Below are positions 1 to 10,547 of a stretch of 40,749 nt of DNA, in pieces. Position numbers and translations under genes: made by a program. The stretch covers positions 1 to 40,749 of the forward strand of contig DF237669.1 in NCBI GenBank assembly GCA_000708835.1, given 5' to 3'. Source of the DNA: Klebsormidium nitens. Its lineage: Eukaryota; Streptophyta; Klebsormidiophyceae; Klebsormidiales; Klebsormidiaceae. The notes beneath the pieces were generated by a model that was not told the DNA's origin, ran no database searches, and saw only the letters and a program-made list of their open reading frames with translations. The number at the start of each line of letters is the position of its first letter. Position 1 is the stretch's first letter.

Positions 1-13
1 ACATCCCATCTCA

Positions 14-1303
14 AGCTCTGATCTACAGAACTTCCTTCAACATACGAGCCGTAGCTCTCCTGGCCTTGATGGTGTTCAATATAACGTCCTCCGCTTTCTG
101 TGCTACCGTCGACAAGAATCTTCTCGACCTAGACATTCAATCCATACTCCTTCGCTTTCTCAACAGTCTACTCAGCCGCAAAAAACTGCCTCAGGAAATG
201 AAAGCCGCCCTTCTCATATTCATTCACAAATCCGGCGACCCCCTGGAATATCGCAACTACCGTGGTATTAGCCTTCTCAGTTGCTTCTTCAAAATTCTCA
301 CCGGCATTCTCAACGGACGTCTCCAACAAGCACTTGCTGACACGGCTGGTCTTAATTGTAATCAAGGTGCTAATCGCAAAGGTGTTCATGCTGCACACAA
401 AGCCGCTGTTTTATTCAACCTTATCTCGCACGCACGCCAATATGACGAACCCATCCACGTGGTTTACACTGATATCAAGGGGGCCTTTCCCAGCGTCCCC
501 TACCGAGCATTTGCGGACGCCCTTGAGTGCATCGGTTTGGATGGTCCTTTCCTCGACTTCATACTTGAAACTCAGAACGACTTTACCATTACGGCACGAG
601 GCCCAACTGGTCGTTCTGCACCTTACGCTAAAACAATGGGAGTTCACGAAGGCGACTGCCTTAGCCCCACCATGTTCACACTTGTTCTCAATATGTTTTT
701 CATCTGGCTTCGCAGTGAAAACCTTGGATATCTTACCGTCAACCATCATTGGTCGCCCTTACGACAACAGTCACGAATTCCTGCCAATGGTGATGCCGAC
801 GATTTAGCCCCTATTGCACCTCACCATGCACAGGTGGCCCGTCATGATTCTGGGAATGCTCGAAACCTTCCTCCTCTACTACCATATGGCGCTTGCACCT
901 CTCAAGTGTGGTTATTAGTACCATGATCCAAATCCTTTGTATCGACCGGCCCCCTTGTTCACCTGCTGGGGCCAAATACCCCTTCTATCCCGCACAACAC
1001 CCTACAAATACCTTGGCTTCCACGTGAACATGGCACTTTCGTTTACCTACCAGTACCATGATCAATGTTGTTGATCGTCTTCATCGCGCTAGCCAACAAT
1101 TGCTTGCTCGACAACGTCACAATATATCTCTTTCGGAAGCCGTTCTTTACACAAATTCCGATGTTGCTTCTGTCCTGCGCTATCGTATGTACCTAATCAC
1201 TTTTCCCCAGAAGTATTTGAAGAAATTCATCTACCATCTTAGCACATACAGTCAAGACGTTGGCCAAACTCGCATCGTCTACACCAACAGATCTTCTCAT
1301 TAG
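14..1303 (+). pseudogene. Reverse transcriptase domain of the LINE, frameshifted
   Basis: The first segment (frame starting at 14) carries SPGLDGVQYNVLRFL, typical of the RT fingers. The frame changes near 105-115 and the reading continues to about 830. It contains FIHKSGDPLEYRNYRGISLL, motif A YTDIKGAFPSV and motif B GVHEGDCLSPTMF. Motif C appears as GDADDLAP, with Asp where the first position of the usual YADD is Tyr. Around 830 the sense shifts to the frame holding LLYYHMALAPLKCG and, after an in-frame TAG at 919-921, TTPYKYLGFHV, the conserved thumb-side KYLG motif. It shifts again near 1050 to INVVDRLHRASQQLLARQ. The reaction would be target-primed reverse transcription, but this copy cannot make an intact enzyme. 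The motifs are directly visible; the exact break points are approximate. Confidence 0.8.
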
Positions 1304-2340
1304 TCAGGGTCTCCTCAATGTAACAAATCTGCAACGTACTGTGCGCACAGATTTTCTGCTTTCCCTTTTTGACTCCGTGGACGAACCGTGTCGCACAACC
1401 ACGACCATCGCCTACTCGCATCTTCGGTACAGTTCTCCATTCTCCGGCGTTTGCCCTTTCAGCAGTCGTGGCTTAACTATTTCTCGCAAAGACTCACGCT
1501 TACCAATGCTGTTTCGCACCATTCGCCCTACTTTACAGCACCTAACCGCCAGCTTGGACTTACAGGTTGCGTCCCTACCCCCTGCTACTGAGCGCTCCCT
1601 CTCCAGGATCATTCCTTCCATTCTTGATGATCATGGTCCGCTTCTTATTTCGTCCGGTTTCTCACCCCGCACACTCCGTACTCTTCTTCCTAAACTTCTT
1701 TCCGCAACCCAAGTATCTTCTCTCGAAGACATTTGTCCACTTTTTGGTGTTCCATTACTCCACTTTGCACCCAACCATCCTTCCGGCCCGATCGAACCCT
1801 GGGAGTCAGAAAAGGGGCGCAAAATTGTTCCAACTTCGATTGTCATCAACCAGTTTAGCAACCGGAACTCTTCCGCTTGGAAGAACTTTCTACGCCCAGG
1901 ACTTTGCACTCAATTGCGTCTGACAAAACCCCAAGCCCGCTTACTTGCAACGTTGATTAATATCTTTCTTGAGGACGTTCTTCTCCGGGCCCATACACAA
2001 CATCCTGCGCCAGATTGCTCTGAGACTCCACTCTTTTGGGGCCGTGTACGCAAACATTCCCTCCGCCACCCAGTTGCGTATACTGACGGGAGCGCTCTCC
2101 AGACCAGCTAACGAGCTGGATTCAGTATTGTCTTTTCGGATCAATCATCAACAAGCATTGCGTGTACCTTCCGCTCAAGGCAAGCCCTCAAACTCGGAAA
2201 GAAGCTTCACCTCTCTCTCTTGCCTGGTTTCCACACTCTCTGGTTGGCTCGCTGCGATCATCGTCGCTCCAGCCATTTACTCTTTCGCGATCGGCGCATG
2301 CGTTTATTTTCAAATCCCAAGCTTCTCGATCAAATGACCG
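1260..2340 (+). pseudogene. LINE region after RT: connection, RNase H-like motif and possible Cys/His segment
   Basis: One frame stays open from 1260 to 2108 (about 283 codons). It ends with AYTDGSALQTS, which matches the first catalytic Asp region of RNase H (TDGS). A TAA at 2109-2111 interrupts, and the same frame resumes with RAGFSIVFSDQSS, the usual next strand of an RNase H fold, so the stop looks secondary. The later RNase H acidic residues are not obvious, and the domain may be shortened. A following stretch with ARCDHRRSSHLLFRDRR resembles the small Cys/His element found at the end of many LINE ORFs, but it is incomplete. RNase H is a moderate call; the zinc-finger-like reading is weak. 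Confidence 0.5.
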
Positions 2341-3419
2341 ACGATGACTATGTACAATACGCGGAGGCCGTTGCTATTCGCCGCTCTTCGCTCTCTTCCT
2401 CCCCAGCTGCTGGATTTGCTCCGTGCACAGTACCCCTACCTCGTGTCATTCGGCCTCAGTCGTCTGTGCCCATTTATACCAACCTCTTGCCTTCTCCAAC
2501 ACATCTCAGGCCGCTTTCGAGCCATCAACAATCACCCACCGTTTGCACCCCGGCTGGGCGCCTACCTGAGCCGCACCCATCACCACCTCAGCCGCCCCCG
2601 GCTCCGTCTCCCGTTGTCCGGACGTTTCGATCCGCTGCTGCGGATTTTCCGGCTACTTTTACAATTCAACCTGTCCCAGGTGATGGCAGTTGTTTATTCC
2701 ATGCGCTTTCAGTTGCACTTGATCTACCTGCTGGTGATCATGTCGCACTTCGAGTTCAAGCTGCCGCCTATGTTGCTTCACAGTGGCCACTGTATGAAAA
2801 TCAAGCTCAGTACATTCATCGACTCCCGGATGCTCCTACTGCCACGGCCGCCCTCAATGCCCTTACTTCCGCTGTTCACCGCTTTTCATCAGCGGCCGCC
2901 TATTATGACTGAATGACCTCCCGTCATCCGCTCCCTTGGGGTTCTGACCTTGAAGCCCATGCTATTGCCGTTATTCACAATCGTCCCTTGCTTATCTGGT
3001 CCGCCCACACACATCTACATGGGTATCGTATGCATTTCTCCCCGCAAACGATACAATATGTTGCTTCACACCTTTTGCACTCCGGCAACCACTATGATGC
3101 CCTTCTACTGGATCCGATCGAAAACGTACGTACCTGTTCTTTGCTTATGAGCTCTCTTCTGCACCCTTCAGCTTCTGTCTCAGCAAGTCAACCCCGCCCT
3201 ATCAGACCAAAACGTGCCCGCAGGCCCCCTCCTTATCTTCACCAAGACTACGTTCCATCGGAGCGGCCCCCTCCCAAACCCCCACCTCGTCCACCTGACC
3301 CTCCCGATTCCCTTATCACCATCCCCCCAGCTTTTGTTACTCGGCCCACGTTTTCTTCCCTGCTTGAGGCAGCATGGCTTATTCGCCGTCCTCGCTCGAA
3401 ACGCCGTCGCCTCTCCTAA
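2340..3419 (+). pseudogene. OTU-family cysteine protease domain at the C-terminus of the LINE ORF
   Basis: The frame carrying the RNase H motif continues into a proline-rich linker and then PVPGDGSCLFHALSVAL. The D-G-S-C-x-F-H-A pattern is the catalytic cysteine block of OTU deubiquitinase-like proteases. About 120 codons later comes SGNHYDALLLDP, which fits the catalytic His block. Between them W-G-S-D-L-E-A-H-A and a strand ending in LLIWSAH fit the fold. A TGA at 2910-2912 (after AAYYD) is the only nonsense codon inside the domain; the frame reopens at once with MTSRHPLPWGSD. The tail after the domain is rich in Pro and Arg/Lys and ends at 3419. OTU enzymes cleave ubiquitin chains; in a retroelement the role might be protein processing or protection from host turnover, which is inference. 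Confidence 0.72.
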
Positions 3420-3494
3420 GTTTCCTTCGCGGTCACGCGTATAGCAGTCCCGATGCTCCAGCTGATGAGCTCGGTATGCTCAGGTTATACACTC

Positions 3495-3511
3495 AAAAAA
3501 AAACAAAAAAA
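3495..3511 (+). repeat. A-rich tract downstream of the LINE ORF
   Basis: Sixteen of 17 bases are A, broken once by C. Its position 76 bases after the last LINE stop codon fits a retrotransposed poly(A) end, but no target-site duplication can be assigned because the 5' end of the element lies outside the window. Confidence 0.4.
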
Positions 3512-4564
3512 CACTCTCCCCTCTGTGTCCCCCTCTTTCAGTGGAAAGATGCCTCTCAGTGAGTCTAGCCTCCCGTCTCACGTGACTCTGAGCGCGGTGG
3601 GCCCATTCTTACTATACAGTAATTTAATTGTAACTTATGTATCCGGGATCATGGCTACGCCGTGCCCCGCCCGGCGCCTCGGACCGCCAGCTAAGTTTTG
3701 CCATGCATGCCTGTTGTGAACTTGTGTGTATACAAGTGAGTGCGTATACTGTGACCCGGTAGTCATCATTCACGTTGGTCGTTTATATAACTTCCATCAT
3801 TGCAAGTTATATAGCCTTAACCTATATACAATAAGCGCCGCCGGCCCGAACTAGCTATCATTAGCTTTCGATCCCAGCGCGGTTGTGCTCAAGCATTCAA
3901 CACTTACGAGAATACAATGAAGTGCGCAGCCGCCTGGCAAATAGGCCGCCAGCCGCCATGCACGACTCTAGCTTACCGTCATTGATGGCCGCGGCCCGCG
4001 GCCTAACCATGCATGCACGTGTTCCAATCATGCAAGCTGAGTTGCGGGCCTCTAAGAGCATGGCAAACGTCTAGTCCGGCCACGTCTAGTCGGCCGCTGT
4101 CAGCCACTGCGCCGCTGCCACCGGGCAGCCATGGCCGCCGCAGTCACGTGGGCCATGCATATAGACCTACAATTAAAAGCTCAAGTATATACCATGGCAT
4201 GCTTCAAGAAACATACTTGAGCATCGATCAGGGCCCCTTCAGTGCATCGTTACCAAAGCCGTTGTTGTCCTAGGCAAGTGTACAAAGAATTGGAGCGCCA
4301 ATTGATTGTTGAACTTCGGAACCGTTTGTACTACTAGATACCAGGTTCATTGCATGCATAATACCGGATGCGCATGCCATGGCATAAGTAGTGACGGTTT
4401 GAACCTGGCTTGAGATCGAACTTGGAACACTTTGCAGGGAGTCTCAGGTGACAATCGCAGCTCATGAAATTATTGACTTAATGCTCCGCAAATCTTAGGC
4501 AGAACCGGATAACAGTATTGTGCCCTCGTTCCTCCAAGGTTCAACTTTCCGATCACCGTCAAAG
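3512..4564. other. Unassigned intergenic stretch
   Basis: No convincing coding region is seen. The stretch is notable for frequent GCATGC/CATGCATG-type words (for example near 3702, 4009, 4154, 4196 and 4352) and for TATATA-like runs near 3785 and 3825. Similar CATGC-rich, TATA-containing sequence recurs near 18.7-19.2 kb and 36.0-36.3 kb, so it may be an old dispersed repeat, but no clear unit boundary is visible. Confidence 0.4.
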
Positions 4565-5602
4565 TCAACTACCCGTATGCTCTATGGTGCCATCCATTTC
4601 CGACGTTGCCCGATTTGCCGAAGCCTCATGCGAGTCAACGGGTTGTGAGACTTCCTCCTGGACGAGACCTTCTTTACTACTTCTATCCACATTCACAACT
4701 GCCATCTCTACAGTACTCCTTACCCGCAGGACGTCTTTTATTGCGGGCGGTGTCATCGGCTCTATCGACGGCTCCGGCAACGCCGCGAATACATCAGCGG
4801 CGGGGAGCGCGACGACGTCCACGGGGGATTCCTCGTCCATGCTGACGACAGCATTGCCATGTGGGCCGGTGGGACGCGCTTCGAAGTCGCTCGGTTCGCG
4901 GGCGTTGCTCGGTAACGAGCCCGTCTCAGCTAGCGCCCGGCTGACGTCATCTCCGAGGACCGCACGATGGGCCACGTGGAAACCCCCCTCGCGCACCGCC
5001 TCGATCGCTTCCGCTTGGCCCGGGAACACCTCCCCCTGTCCTAAACTCTCCTCGAAGCTCCGTTTCCTCGCCCCCTCGGTCGTCCCCATCTCGAGCAACG
5101 GACCACTCGCGCCGTGAAACGCCGGTCGCCTTTCGCCCCCCGCGCCGTCAAAGTACTTTGCAAGGTGCCCGGGGGGATCCCCCGGCCCCTCCCGGTGCGT
5201 ACCGTCCGCCTCGAGGAAGCTCGGCACCGCTTTTCCGCCGGTTTCCGCTTCCGCCCCTCGGTGATTTCCCCCGTGCGGATGCAATTGGTGGTTTTGGTGC
5301 AGATTCAGCTCGTGTTCTTCGATTTGGTCGGGGTTCGCTTCTGGGTGCGGTTGATGGCCAAAGGAAAGGCGGGGCTGCATGGGTTGGGGGTTGGGTCTCC
5401 TCGGAGGGGGGGGCTGGTGAGGGGGCAGCGGGAGGGGGGGGTACGCGTCCGAAGAAAGGGGGATCGTCTGGGTAACCATCAGCAGCTGCAGAGAGCGAGG
5501 GAGCGGAAGTCCTGCTTGCAATGGACACGCAGTCTTGCAGTCAAGATCACTTTCTGGGGTTGCATGTGACTTATTGGTCGAACTACCTAACAGACCGGGC
5601 AT
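4565..5602 (-). CDS. Hypothetical proline-rich protein, single open frame of 345 codons
   Basis: This is the longest uninterrupted frame of the anonymous 3.5-11 kb region and coincides with a local rise in GC content (about 4730-5470). From the first ATG, residues about 45-75 are strongly proline-rich (PPLPLPPHQPPPPRRPNPQP). A His/Asn/Gln-rich stretch follows (residues about 95-115), then a mixed charged C-terminal part without a recognised domain. An internal ATG at residue 42 (MVTQTIPLSSDAY) is an equally plausible start. No signal peptide or membrane helix is evident. I do not recognise the family. High GC alone can create long chance frames, and the opposite strand is also open over 199 codons, so this may not be a gene. 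No splice sites were needed to keep it open. Confidence 0.35.
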   Translation of the reverse strand: MPGLLGSSTNKSHATPESDLDCKTACPLQAGLPLPRSLQLLMVTQTIPLSSDAYPPLPLPPHQPPPPRRPNPQPMQPRLSFGHQPHPEANPDQIEEHELNLHQNHQLHPHGGNHRGAEAETGGKAVPSFLEADGTHREGPGDPPGHLAKYFDGAGGERRPAFHGASGPLLEMGTTEGARKRSFEESLGQGEVFPGQAEAIEAVREGGFHVAHRAVLGDDVSRALAETGSLPSNAREPSDFEARPTGPHGNAVVSMDEESPVDVVALPAADVFAALPEPSIEPMTPPAIKDVLRVRSTVEMAVVNVDRSSKEGLVQEEVSQPVDSHEASANRATSEMDGTIEHTGS

Positions 5603-5682
5603 TGCAACGGAGGAACGTTACATCATGTGGGTGACTATTGCAGCTGCGGAGAGCGAGAGAAGCATCGTAAACCCTGCTTGGA
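5482..5682. repeat. Imperfect direct repeat flanking the 5' end of the 4565-5602 ORF
   Basis: The segment beginning GCAGCTGCAGAGAGCGAG at 5482-5520 recurs with substitutions at 5640-5682 (GCAGCTGCGGAGAGCGAG, later CCTGCTTGGA), about 158 bases downstream. One copy lies inside the ORF and the other upstream of its first ATG, which looks like a short local duplication. Confidence 0.5.
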
Positions 5683-5710
5683 GCGGGAATGAAATTTCGC
5701 AGTAGGGATT

Positions 5711-6115
5711 ATGCTTAAGGTTTGCGGGTTCATTGTTGACTCCGCAAATCGTTGTACGAGTCCAGAAAAGCACAACCACAGCAAGATGATTGAGGTTGCT
5801 GTTTTTCAGATTATGGCCCGGTCCGAAAAAGTGGTTCCTTCGGGTTCGGATGGTAGGTGCGGACTTATGTTAAAGTGGACACCAAGCTGTCTTCTGAGCA
5901 GTCGAGGATCAAAGTCAGTAATTGAGCTCGCTTTCTTTGGCACAGTTCGATTTGGTGTCGACAGCCAAAGGTTGATGCCCGCCCCGTTTGAAGACCACAC
6001 GTTCAGCTTGTATCGCGTCGAGCAGAACTTTTTAGGTCGTAAGTCGGCCTCTTTTCGCAGCTTCAAGGGCAGATATGCGCCAGAAGAGGTGTCGAATTTC
6101 GAAACCGTTACTTGA
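5711..6115 (+). other. Open frame of 134 codons, coding status doubtful
   Basis: The frame begins MLKVCGFIVDS and ends SNFETVT. Its composition is unremarkable and no domain, signal peptide or family motif is recognised. There is no clear splice context. It is listed only because it is the largest frame between the GC-rich ORF and the repeat array, and it could easily be chance. Confidence 0.15.
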
Positions 6116-6298
6116 GAAAGCGGCTGTCTCGAACATCAATTGACATGGCTCAAAACGTCAGCGAAATATAGTAAAACAAACTCCTACAGACAGATTAGTC
6201 AAACACAAAAAGAGCAGCGAAAGCGACTCACCTTTTCAAGTGCCAAAGCGAGTTTGTCAATTGACGTGTACGTCTCATGCGGCCACAACAGGACTTCG

Positions 6299-6835
6299 CA
6301 CAGCCGTTGGATGGTGAACGGAGGGCCCGTGATCGCGTCCAGCACTGCAAGAGATGTCTCAACCGTCAGATATGCAGAAACAGACGAATGTCAGCCGTTG
6401 GATAGTTATCAAAGGGCTCGTGATCCATCCAGCAATGCGCCGGAACTCCCAGCCGTTACCTTTGCAAAGTTGACAAGCCTTAGCCGTTGGAGGATGAATG
6501 AAGGGCCCCGTTCGCTTCAGCACTGCCATGAGATTTCAGCCCTTAGGTACGCCAAAATGGACGAACGCCAGCCGTCAGATTGTAAACGGGGGCTCCGTCA
6601 TCGCCTCCAGCACTGGCATCAAAACCGCAGCCGTTAAGTGTGTGAATGGGGACAGATGTCAGCCGTAGCTTTAGGGCCGTAATCACGCTCAGCACTGAAC
6701 ACGCATCTCAGCCGTTGAACTTGCAGGTTTGTACGATCAGCACGAACAAGCATCTCAACCGTTGAACTTGCAGATTTGTACGATAGTCAGCCGCTGATAT
6801 TGAAATGGCAGGCCCGTGATCGCATTTGTGTACCG
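6299..6835. repeat. Degenerate tandem array, unit about 85-91 bp
   Basis: Successive units begin CAGCCGTT(G/A)GA or a variant, at about 6301, 6392, 6481, 6567 and 6658. Within a unit the order is CAGCCGTTGGA, a GGGCCCGTGATCGC-like block, a TCCAGCACTG block, a second half-unit CAGCCGTT/CAACCGTC, then GACGAATGT. The last part is a cleaner 47-bp direct repeat: CATCTCAGCCGTTGAACTTG at 6704 recurs at 6751 with one change, each followed by a GTTTGTACGAT/ATTTGTACGAT block. Units differ by many substitutions and small indels, so the array is old. No ORF is conserved across units. Confidence 0.75.
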
Positions 6836-9800
6836 GAGGGGGGAATGAAGAGCGCGGAATGAACTCAGATGGGGACGTATGGACGAAGCATATCCAGAAA
6901 CCGGAGGATCTTGTGGAGGATGTGATCGATACGATAGCGGCTTCCATTCTGCATATTTATGGCTCTTTGCCAGAACGAATAGATTCATCGCCTTCCAAGA
7001 TCGTGACATTAGGAAGAGCAACTCAGTGTGCAAAATCCAAGATGCTTTTGAAAGGAGCTTTTTGTACATCTTGCAGACGTTATGACGAAACCAAGAAAGA
7101 GCGGCGTTTGAATTGAGGTGCAAGTCATCAAAATAAGTCGGGTTCAGAATGCTAACGTAAAAATAACCGAGAATGAGGTTCTGAGCATAAACGATGAACT
7201 GCGCTCTGATCATGACAGTAGGAATGAGCTCCCCGGAAACAAAGAGAACTGGAATCTGTTTGCGTCATACGGGTTTGCTATCCGTTTGCGTTCCCGTTTG
7301 GTCTAAATGGGGGTCGTTTGCACTCCTTTAAAATCGATATTTGATCTCACTGAGATCGAAGGCAGCAACAGTCATCTACAAGCAGCGGCACGAACAAATA
7401 GAAGCGAGCGGAAAGCACCTCAGGATTTGTCTCGTTCCACCAAGCAGCTGGCCAATTGAAGTCGCATACAGGCCACAACATTGTCGACCTTGGTTGAGTT
7501 TCTCATCGACACAAGCACTGGAAGAATGACCCAAGGACGTCACTCAACGAAGTCTAAACGATGTACAGATTCTTCGCCCATATGTTTGGTCACAGCGCCA
7601 CCAAACACGGTGCGCTCGCGAAACTAGCAGCTTCGGCATCAGAACGGGAGCAGCGTGTATGGCTTCTTGGGCCAGCTCTCGTTTTGCATCTTTGCCAGCG
7701 TTCATTGTTGTAGTCAGCCAACCATAGTCAATCTGCCAAATGACGTTTCTGAGGAATAGTCAAAACCCCATGGGGGCGCCAAAGTAGCCTACCTTGCTAG
7801 GCATAAAGCTACTGAACAATCCTAACCTAGGTGCTACGGTTGCAATAGAAAACTCAAACTCCAAGCGAAGTCATGATCTGTTGCAATCTCGAACCCGCCT
7901 CGATAGGACTCTACCCCGTTCAGCGCTTGATCTGCTGAGAAGCAGTAGAGAAAGAACGAAGTAGCGCTTGCAAGCTTGACTCAAGCGGTAGCTCAGTCAG
8001 GTATCAAGTGCGGACTTCAACCCATCAACAAGTACAGACGTACATGCAACCGTATACCACTCAACTTCCAAGCAATGATCGGAGAAACTGCAGCACATAT
8101 GATTGTCTTGCAGACGCTGGATCGGGGCTTGCTGCTCTTCTATCAACTGTCGTAACATCACTTCAGATCAGCCAGATCCTCAAAACTTTGCTCGCCTTGA
8201 GGAGCTTCCGCTCAAGGACGCCCCCAAACAACGGCGGAATGAATGCGATTGACGCGCCTCCGCAACTCACAAGGAAATTCGTGGCTCAAAGACTTCGGAA
8301 TGAAAGTGCCTCAGCAACGGCGCCGAAGCACTCTAAGTCATGGCCCCCACGAGTCGATCAGCCAAAAAACTCCAAGCTCAACACCCCTCCAAGAGCGCTT
8401 TCCAACCCAAGCTTCAGCACAGCTATCGACAGCACAAGAGTGCTGAATATAATTCCCGGTGCTGTGCTGGTGTGGTGAAAATGATGCCAAAACTTCCAGT
8501 ACAAAATGGTGCTTTGGCCATCAGCCAAAACAGGGTACGAAGTTTGAGAATGCAAAGTAACTTGTGAGTGTTTCAGCTGTGCTCAGGCACGGCTCTGAGC
8601 GCCCAATGATTGGGCTTCTTCCTCTGACATGGAAGAGACAACGAGGCCCGTTTAGGGATTGCAGCAGCGCCGTCAGCATTGAGAGTCAACCGGCTTAAGT
8701 ACGAGCAAAATCGGACTCCTTGCACTCCCAATCAGTGCAATGATTGCTAAGGGATGCCCGTTTCCCGTTGGAGTAATATCGCAGTAAGATCAGTCATGAG
8801 AACTCAGAAAGACGCACTCGGCCTCGAGCGAGGGCGACCAGAAAAGCACTTCAGAAGGGCCACAAGAACCAAGAAATGAAGTTCGCAAGGGGCTTCGAAT
8901 TTGAAAGAACCGGTTGTTATCTCAGACCGGCTTCAGAAACCATCTTCCTGTCGCCTAATTTCTATGGGTCGATCAAGCGTAACATGCGCTTCATGGCCTT
9001 CCAAACAAGACAACCAGTATAAACAACTAGCACAGGAAAAACCTTCGTTTTAAGGCAGAGATGTCGCACCTATGGTGGGGTAACAAGCGCGAAATCAGTA
9101 AGCCCTCCAGTTGGGATGCATTTCAGCTGGCGATATAACTGAGACATGACAGCTCGGTCGAGTGACGTGCAACAAAATCTTATTGACGGGCTCAGAAAGA
9201 CAATCAAGATGCACAAAGGTTCGGTTGATGCGACAACCACCTCAAGTTCGGTGCACTTTTAAGCCCTTCTCATGAGAAGCTAGCAGGAAACGTGATAGTG
9301 AGGTCAACTCCAGCGGCGATCGTAAGAGATGATCGTCAAAGGCCAGCAAAACATACATACACCAGGACCGAACATCCTCCTTCCAAAAATCGTTTCTGAA
9401 TGGCTTCAAGATGAGGCAGAACGGACGCCAACAACTGTGTGCCCGTGGCTGTGCCACAGCCAAAAATGAGGGCTTAGGGGTGGTATGTTTCAAACTTTTG
9501 AGTACATTTTTGCATTAAAATCCTCATACAGGCGGGAGCTTGCCTTGGAGTCAGCCAGATATGTCGGCAGCCAGAGAAGCAGCAAGTACGCCGCATTTTG
9601 CGCTTTCCATGGTGTGCTTGCACCAAGCAACCATGCAGACTCTCTTGCGCGGGAAGAGAAGGAACCGTCGAGATGGCAGCACTTCAAGAACGAAAACCAC
9701 TTGAAAGATCACGGCGTCAGCATCTAGGTCTTTGGTCAGACCATCGGAATGCGTATGCCACATCATTCCCCCTTGAAGATCTCAAGCAGCTGTTGGTTTC

Positions 9801-10547
9801 AAAGCTCACATGGAAAAGCTCGGCCTCAAGTCCGCATCACATTCTGTGAAGCCCCGACCTCGACAGCGACACGAAGTGCGCCGATCTTCTCCATATACCA
9901 AGCTTCTCGAGCCTATTTGACTGCCACTGGTATGGCAATTTGGACATCTTCAACCTTTCCAAGCGTTCCTAGGAACAAAGAATCCTTTGCAATGCAGCAC
10001 ACGACAACAACGTCACCGCTTTGGACTTCGATGCTTGCTGAAATGCGGCTCATTGTGCGCAGCTCAAAGCGCTCTCTCAGAGATCACCCACGAAATTTAG
10101 ATCAACAAAATTTGTCAGACTAAAAACGTTCCTTCGTTCCTCTTCGCCAAAGATAGTCCCCCCGTGCAGATCCACACCAAAGCCTTTGCTGGAATGGACT
10201 TGAAAACTCTCCCGTGAAAATCTACGGAAGCCGCTAGTATCCGACATCGCAACGCTCAGACCCAGGCGAGAGTTCCGTGATCCTTACTGTGCATCCCTGC
10301 CTCTCAAATCGATCGGTCTGAAAGTCGAAGTAAGAGGGTGGTGGACTCTTTATGAAGAGTTGAAGTGGATTACGATGGCCCTTGACATTCAGCACTTTGA
10401 GACGTTGTCAGATGTCCGAAGCACTCTGGAAAGCTAGACGATGACCAGCAGACCAGCTGATATGCGCTGTGCGCAGACTGGTCAAGCGGTGAACGAGCTC
10501 TATCGTCAAGAGCTGCCAGCGATCAAAGTACATGAGGGCAAGCATAC
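6836..10547. other. Long unassigned region
   Basis: No exon chain, RNA gene or recognisable transposon domain could be supported. Open frames exist on both strands (for example 8008-8478 on +; 9551-9766 and 9242-9493 on -) but they have no recognisable motif, and their lengths are within chance for this composition. On the - strand, open runs at about 10380-10200, 10235-10085 and 10078-9937 lie next to each other with stops or a frame change between them. This could be a worn-out gene or transposon, but it is not strong enough to call. The region may also hold the distal exons of the PP4R2 gene or old repeat debris. Confidence 0.4.

Larger units (their letters stand above)
1..3511 (+). mobile_element. 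Decayed non-LTR (LINE-type) retrotransposon, 3' part, RT - RNase H-like - OTU order
   Basis: The window opens inside the element, so any endonuclease or gag-like ORF would lie upstream. Reading downstream there is a reverse transcriptase with recognisable motifs, a connecting region ending in an RNase H-like TDGS motif, a short Cys/His-containing segment, and an OTU-family cysteine protease domain ending at 3419. An A-rich tract (3495-3511) follows 76 bases after the last stop and could be the remains of the 3' tail. No LTR or integrase is seen. At least three frame changes break the RT part and two in-frame stops break the distal part, so this copy is dead. LINE assignment rests on the RT motif style and domain order. 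The clade is not determined; Dualen/RandI or L1-like elements of algae are candidates from general knowledge only. Confidence 0.8.

Noticed and set aside
7982-8050. tRNA-like A-box (GCGGTAGCTCAGTCAGG)
   Set aside because: No B-box (GGTTCGANNCC) or acceptor-stem pairing follows at the right distance.
8008-8478. 156-codon + strand frame
   Set aside because: No recognisable domain, no supporting splice or codon signal, and an overlapping open frame on the other strand.
9937-10380. Adjacent coding-like runs on the - strand (for example RLKVLNVKGHRNPLQLF and ASIEVQSGDVVVV)
   Set aside because: Each run is within chance length for an AT/GC-balanced sequence, no family is recognised and stops separate them. 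Kept only as a note in the unassigned region.
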